This document shows positions 4,232 through 5,302 of a stretch of DNA of 5,302 bases, in pieces (the stretch's first letter is position 1; every line of letters starts with the position of its first letter). The notes under the pieces are model-generated. The model worked only from the letters and a program-made list of their open reading frames with translations. It was not told the origin of the DNA and did no database searches. The stretch is taken from the NCBI GenBank assembly GCA_002480015.1, contig DLQD01000140.1:1-5302 (forward strand), given 5' to 3'. Source of the DNA: Opitutia bacterium UBA7441. GTDB lineage: Bacteria; Verrucomicrobiota; Verrucomicrobiia; Opitutales; Coraliomargaritaceae. The translations under genes were made by a program, and so were the position numbers.

Positions 4232-5302
4232 TCACGTCTTCTCGGATTCGAGGAGAATCTTATATTCGACCGAATCTACGAGGGCTTCCCAAGTAGCTTC
4301 GATGATGTTATCACTAGCGCCAACGGTACCCCAGATTTCGTGACCATCAGTTGACTCGATTTGCACGCGGATGATCGCATCGGCACCGTGCTGGCTCTCC
4401 AGGATGCGCACTTTGAAATCAATCAGCTCGACTTCCATGATCTCTGGAAAGACCGGCGCAATCGCTTTGCGCAGCGCATCGTCGAGCGCGCCGACGGGGC
4501 CACTGGCTTCAGCCACGGTGTGGTGGATTTCATCGCCGATTTTAACCTGCACGGTCGCTTCGGAGACAGTGCGCTTAAGGGCGGATTGGTGCCCGACCAT
4601 CACGCGATAGCCGATGAGTTCGAAGTCGTCCTTCTTCCCCTTGAGAAAGCGGTTCAGTAGAAGCTTAAACGAAGCGTCGGCGGCCTCATAGCCATAACCA
4701 CGAAACTCCAGCTCCTTGAGCTCTGCGAGGAAGTCTTTGAGCTCGGGCGAGCGTGCGTCTAGGTCGACGCCGATTTCTTTGGCCTTCATCATCACGCTGC
4801 TCCGACCCGACATGTCGGAAACCAAAACGCGGGTGCGGTTGCCGACGAGTTCGGGCTCAATGTGTTCGTAGCTGTGTTTCACCTTGGCGGCGGCATCTGC
4901 GTGCACCCCACCCTTGTGGGCGAAGGCACTTGTGCCGACGAAAGGCGCAGAGTTATCCGAAGCACGGTTGGCCATCTCGTCGACGAAGAGGGACAGATCG
5001 CGTAACTTATTAAGATGATTGGCGCAGCTCAGCTCCTTACCCATCTTAAGAATAAGATTCGGAATGATCGTCGTCAGGTTCGCGTTGCCGTTGCGTTCGC
5101 CAACGCCGTTCATGGTGCCTTGAACCAGTGCGGCGCCCGATTCGATGCCGGCGAGCGATACCGCGACACCGAGACCGGAGTCGTTGTGGCAGTGCACCCC
5201 GACCGGAGTGGCCGGAAAATGGGCGACGACTTTGCCCACAATCGCATTGACCTCGCTGACGAGTTTTCCGCCATTGGTGTCACAGAGTGTGAGGTTGATC
5301 GC
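4232..5302 (-). CDS. cimA: (R)-citramalate synthase, C-terminal two thirds (5' end outside window)
   Basis: The frame is open to the right edge, giving 356 residues of a protein usually about 520-540 long, so the N-terminal third of the catalytic domain is missing from view. CimA condenses pyruvate with acetyl-CoA to (R)-citramalate, the threonine-independent entry to isoleucine. Seen in order, numbering from the edge: LCDTNGG (6-12), typical of CimA; the metal-binding HCHND (37-41); the HMGL/LeuA-family signature QGTMNGVGERNGNANL (61-76); a linker with AHKGGVHADA; and a LeuA-type regulatory domain (about 240-356). That last domain binds the feedback amino acid in this family and ends in the CimA-like SDNIIEATWEALVDSVEYKILL. 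These favour citramalate synthase over 2-isopropylmalate synthase, although the substrate-selecting N-terminal residues are not visible. The GTG at 5239 is an internal Val codon, not the start. The VOC gene follows 100 nt downstream. Confidence 0.92.
   Translation of the reverse strand, partial: AINLTLCDTNGGKLVSEVNAIVGKVVAHFPATPVGVHCHNDSGLGVAVSLAGIESGAALVQGTMNGVGERNGNANLTTIIPNLILKMGKELSCANHLNKLRDLSLFVDEMANRASDNSAPFVGTSAFAHKGGVHADAAAKVKHSYEHIEPELVGNRTRVLVSDMSGRSSVMMKAKEIGVDLDARSPELKDFLAELKELEFRGYGYEAADASFKLLLNRFLKGKKDDFELIGYRVMVGHQSALKRTVSEATVQVKIGDEIHHTVAEASGPVGALDDALRKAIAPVFPEIMEVELIDFKVRILESQHGADAIIRVQIESTDGHEIWGTVGASDNIIEATWEALVDSVEYKILLESEKT

Noticed and set aside
4111..4296. Plus-strand 61-codon frame across the cimA-VOC gap
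   Set aside because: It overlaps the ends of two real minus-strand genes and has no recognisable motif, promoter or ribosome-binding site.
4753..5013. Arg/Cys-rich plus-strand frame opposite cimA
   Set aside because: Its composition is typical of an antisense shadow frame and it lies wholly within the well-supported cimA coding region.

Overview
This window looks like ordinary chromosomal DNA from a member of the Verrucomicrobiota, possibly an Opitutae-like lineage. The best lineage evidence is the lexA operator: a perfect inverted repeat containing TGTTC-ACCT-AAACA. That is one base off the TGTTC-N4-GAACA LexA motif described for Verrucomicrobia. The organism assignment is inference, because there is no rRNA or other marker gene here. 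None of the five genes whose start and upstream region are well defined has a clear Shine-Dalgarno sequence, and neither does the partial folK.

Layout, left to right. Minus strand, 1-2115: a processive family 2 glycosyltransferase resembling CslA/CslC and cellulose synthases (661-2115), then folB (190-555), then the start of folK running off the left edge (95 to <1). folB and folK supply consecutive steps of folate synthesis. A 7-bp hairpin sits just before the folK start and a 9-bp tandem repeat lies upstream of folB. Plus strand, 2202-3724: lexA (2241-2882) behind a TTGACA promoter element and the operator palindrome, then a DUF2071/YqjF-like gene (2960-3724). The short gap between them holds three 15-bp tandem repeats. 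Minus strand, 3742-5302: the C-terminal two thirds of cimA, (R)-citramalate synthase, entering from the right edge, then a small VOC/glyoxalase I-like gene (3742-4131), which converges on the DUF2071 gene with 17 bp between them.

How the genes fit together: lexA is the SOS repressor and is almost certainly autoregulated through the palindrome. The DUF2071 gene may be co-transcribed with it, since no terminator is visible between them. cimA commits pyruvate and acetyl-CoA to isoleucine through citramalate. The VOC gene keeps all four glyoxalase metal ligands and may detoxify methylglyoxal, but its substrate is not proven. The 125-bp divergent region between the glycosyltransferase and lexA is the regulatory centre of the window: it holds the lexA promoter, the operator and a 9-bp stem-loop in the putative leader of the glycosyltransferase.

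I found no mobile element, CRISPR array, tRNA, rRNA or clearly new multi-gene system. The points of real interest are small: operator architecture, a possibly near-leaderless lexA transcript, the in-frame tandem repeat after lexA, and leader hairpins.
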